Source of the DNA: Methanobacteriota archaeon
Lineage (GTDB): Archaea; Methanobacteriota; Methanobacteria; Methanobacteriales; Methanobacteriaceae
Reading direction: 5' to 3'
NCBI GenBank assembly: GCA_023436175.1
Contig: JAEZKE010000015.1
Span: forward strand, 1 to 33,727
Length of the DNA: 33,727 nucleotides
Below the pieces are notes generated by a model that was given only the letters and a program-made list of their open reading frames with translations, was not told the DNA's origin and searched no databases. Position numbers and translations under genes: made by a program. Of the stretch, positions 32,988 to 33,727 are shown one piece after another; within the stretch, counting starts at the first letter, position 1; every line of letters begins with the position of its first letter.

Positions 32988-33727
32988 TTATCCTCTTCTT
33001 CCAAGTAATCCCTCAACCAGTTTGGAAATAACTCCTTTTTTATCTGGTTCAATAGGGTGGTACTCTTCTCCAATTAGATCTGCACCTAACTGCATAATTG
33101 CGTTGCTTGTAGGAGATTTTGGATTTTTAACTACAAGTGGTTCTCCAAATGCTGCAGCTCTGCTAACTTCTGGGTCATCAGGAACTACTGCAATAACTGG
33201 CACCTCTAAAATAGTTTCGATTTCGTTAACTGTTAAAAATGTCTTATCATGTTGTTCTCTGTTTATAACAACACCGGTTATTTCAACACCTAATTTATTT
33301 GCAACGATTTTTGTTTTTAATGCGTCACTTATGGAAGGAACTTCTGGAGTTGTAACAAGAATCAGTTCTTGTGCAGCTGCTATAGCTGCTAAAGCGTCTT
33401 TTTCAAGCCCTGCAGGAGCGTCTATTAAAAGTATATCTGCATTTTCAACAAGGATGGATAGAGCCTCTTCAAGTCTATCTAATCTGATCTTTCGAAGTCC
33501 TTCCAGTGAAATTCCTGCAGGAATGACTTTAACACCGCCTGGTCCTTCGTATATGGCATCTTCAATAGAGGCTTCTCCGGATAGGACATCATGCAATGTT
33601 ATTGATTTTCCTTCCATTCCCAGGATAAGCTCTAAATTTGCCATGGCCACATCTGCGTCCAGTACTATAGTTTCTTCTCCATAAGTAGATAAAGCTACTC
33701 CTAAATTTGCAGTTATTGTTGTTTTTC
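32988..33727 (-). CDS. minD: MinD-family ATPase, upstream paralogue, 5' end outside the window
   Basis: Open to the window edge; 245 codons visible. It begins inside the P-loop with KTTITANLGVALSTYG, so here the P-loop Lys is present. Then LDADVAMANLELILGM, LIDAPAGLEKDALAAI, and a C-terminal amphipathic helix KKGVISKLVEGLLG. The second minD follows directly (22 bases). The N-terminal ~10-15 residues lie beyond 33727. An internal GTG at 33650 is not the start, because the frame continues upstream with conserved sequence. Confidence 0.9.
   Translation of the reverse strand, partial: KTTITANLGVALSTYGEETIVLDADVAMANLELILGMEGKSITLHDVLSGEASIEDAIYEGPGGVKVIPAGISLEGLRKIRLDRLEEALSILVENADILLIDAPAGLEKDALAAIAAAQELILVTTPEVPSISDALKTKIVANKLGVEITGVVINREQHDKTFLTVNEIETILEVPVIAVVPDDPEVSRAAAFGEPLVVKNPKSPTSNAIMQLGADLIGEEYHPIEPDKKGVISKLVEGLLGRRG

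Noticed and set aside
33022..33684. 220-codon plus-strand frame at the right end
   Set aside because: Opposite the first minD, Ser/Ala/Ile-rich mirror translation; no independent support.
1..33727. CRISPR arrays, rRNA and tRNA genes, intact insertion sequences
   Set aside because: Looked for regular short direct repeats with spacers, conserved RNA signatures and transposase motifs; none found.

Overview
The window looks like chromosome of a mesophilic, hydrogenotrophic methanogen of the Methanobacteriales, most likely a Methanobacterium. The DNA is AT-rich, with AT-rich spacers, TATA-like boxes and Shine-Dalgarno (SD) sites of the AGGAGGTGA type. The gene content fits: tfrB (CoM/CoB-linked fumarate reductase), iorAB with an archaeal phenylacetate-CoA ligase and ACT protein, archaeal glycyl-tRNA synthetase, DUF1512, TrmJ, dCTP deaminase, paired MinD proteins and three FilR1-type (DUF1724) regulators. 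No tRNA, rRNA, CRISPR array or intact insertion sequence was found.

Layout. 1-1537: 5' part of a PAS-PAS-PAS histidine kinase (minus), cut by the window edge. 1538-3841: gene-poor stretch with a secreted protein and several decayed coding fragments. 3842-6452: a metallo-beta-lactamase-fold hydrolase and a sodium:solute symporter (minus). 6905-8698: phenylacetate-CoA ligase and a double ACT protein (plus). 8751-11813: a membrane-anchored PepSY-like protein, its decayed tandem copy, and an ABC-2 exporter pair (minus). 12240-14750: iorA-iorB (minus). 15213-17290: two HExxH metallopeptidase-like proteins, a GIY-YIG-like small protein and a dimeric alpha/beta-barrel protein. 17697-19902: a TMEM175-like channel, then a gene-poor stretch with one orphan gene and a histone-fold-like remnant. 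19903-25976: tfrB, trmJ, DUF1512, dcd and glyS (plus). 26078-30131: a UbiA prenyltransferase and three tandem FilR1-like regulators (minus). 30336-33727: a TatD-like hydrolase (plus), a PfkB kinase and two minD genes (minus).

How the genes work together. IorAB interconverts aryl-pyruvates and arylacetyl-CoA, and the nearby PaaK activates free arylacetates. Together with the ACT (amino-acid-sensing) protein they form an aromatic amino acid / arylacetate module, here split by the PepSY and exporter genes. TfrB passes CoM-SH/CoB-SH electrons to fumarate, but tfrA is not in the window. The MinD pair belongs to cell-positioning ATPases; the downstream copy has Arg in place of the P-loop Lys.

The less expected signals are the traces of local duplication and decay: a PepSY gene copy with its promoter, a 124-bp ungapped repeat 2.3 kb apart, a duplicated dcd leader, and a stray 3' end of an MBL gene. 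In addition, an inverted repeat overlaps the stop codon of each of the three FilR1-like genes. I see no clear, self-contained new defence or mobile system.
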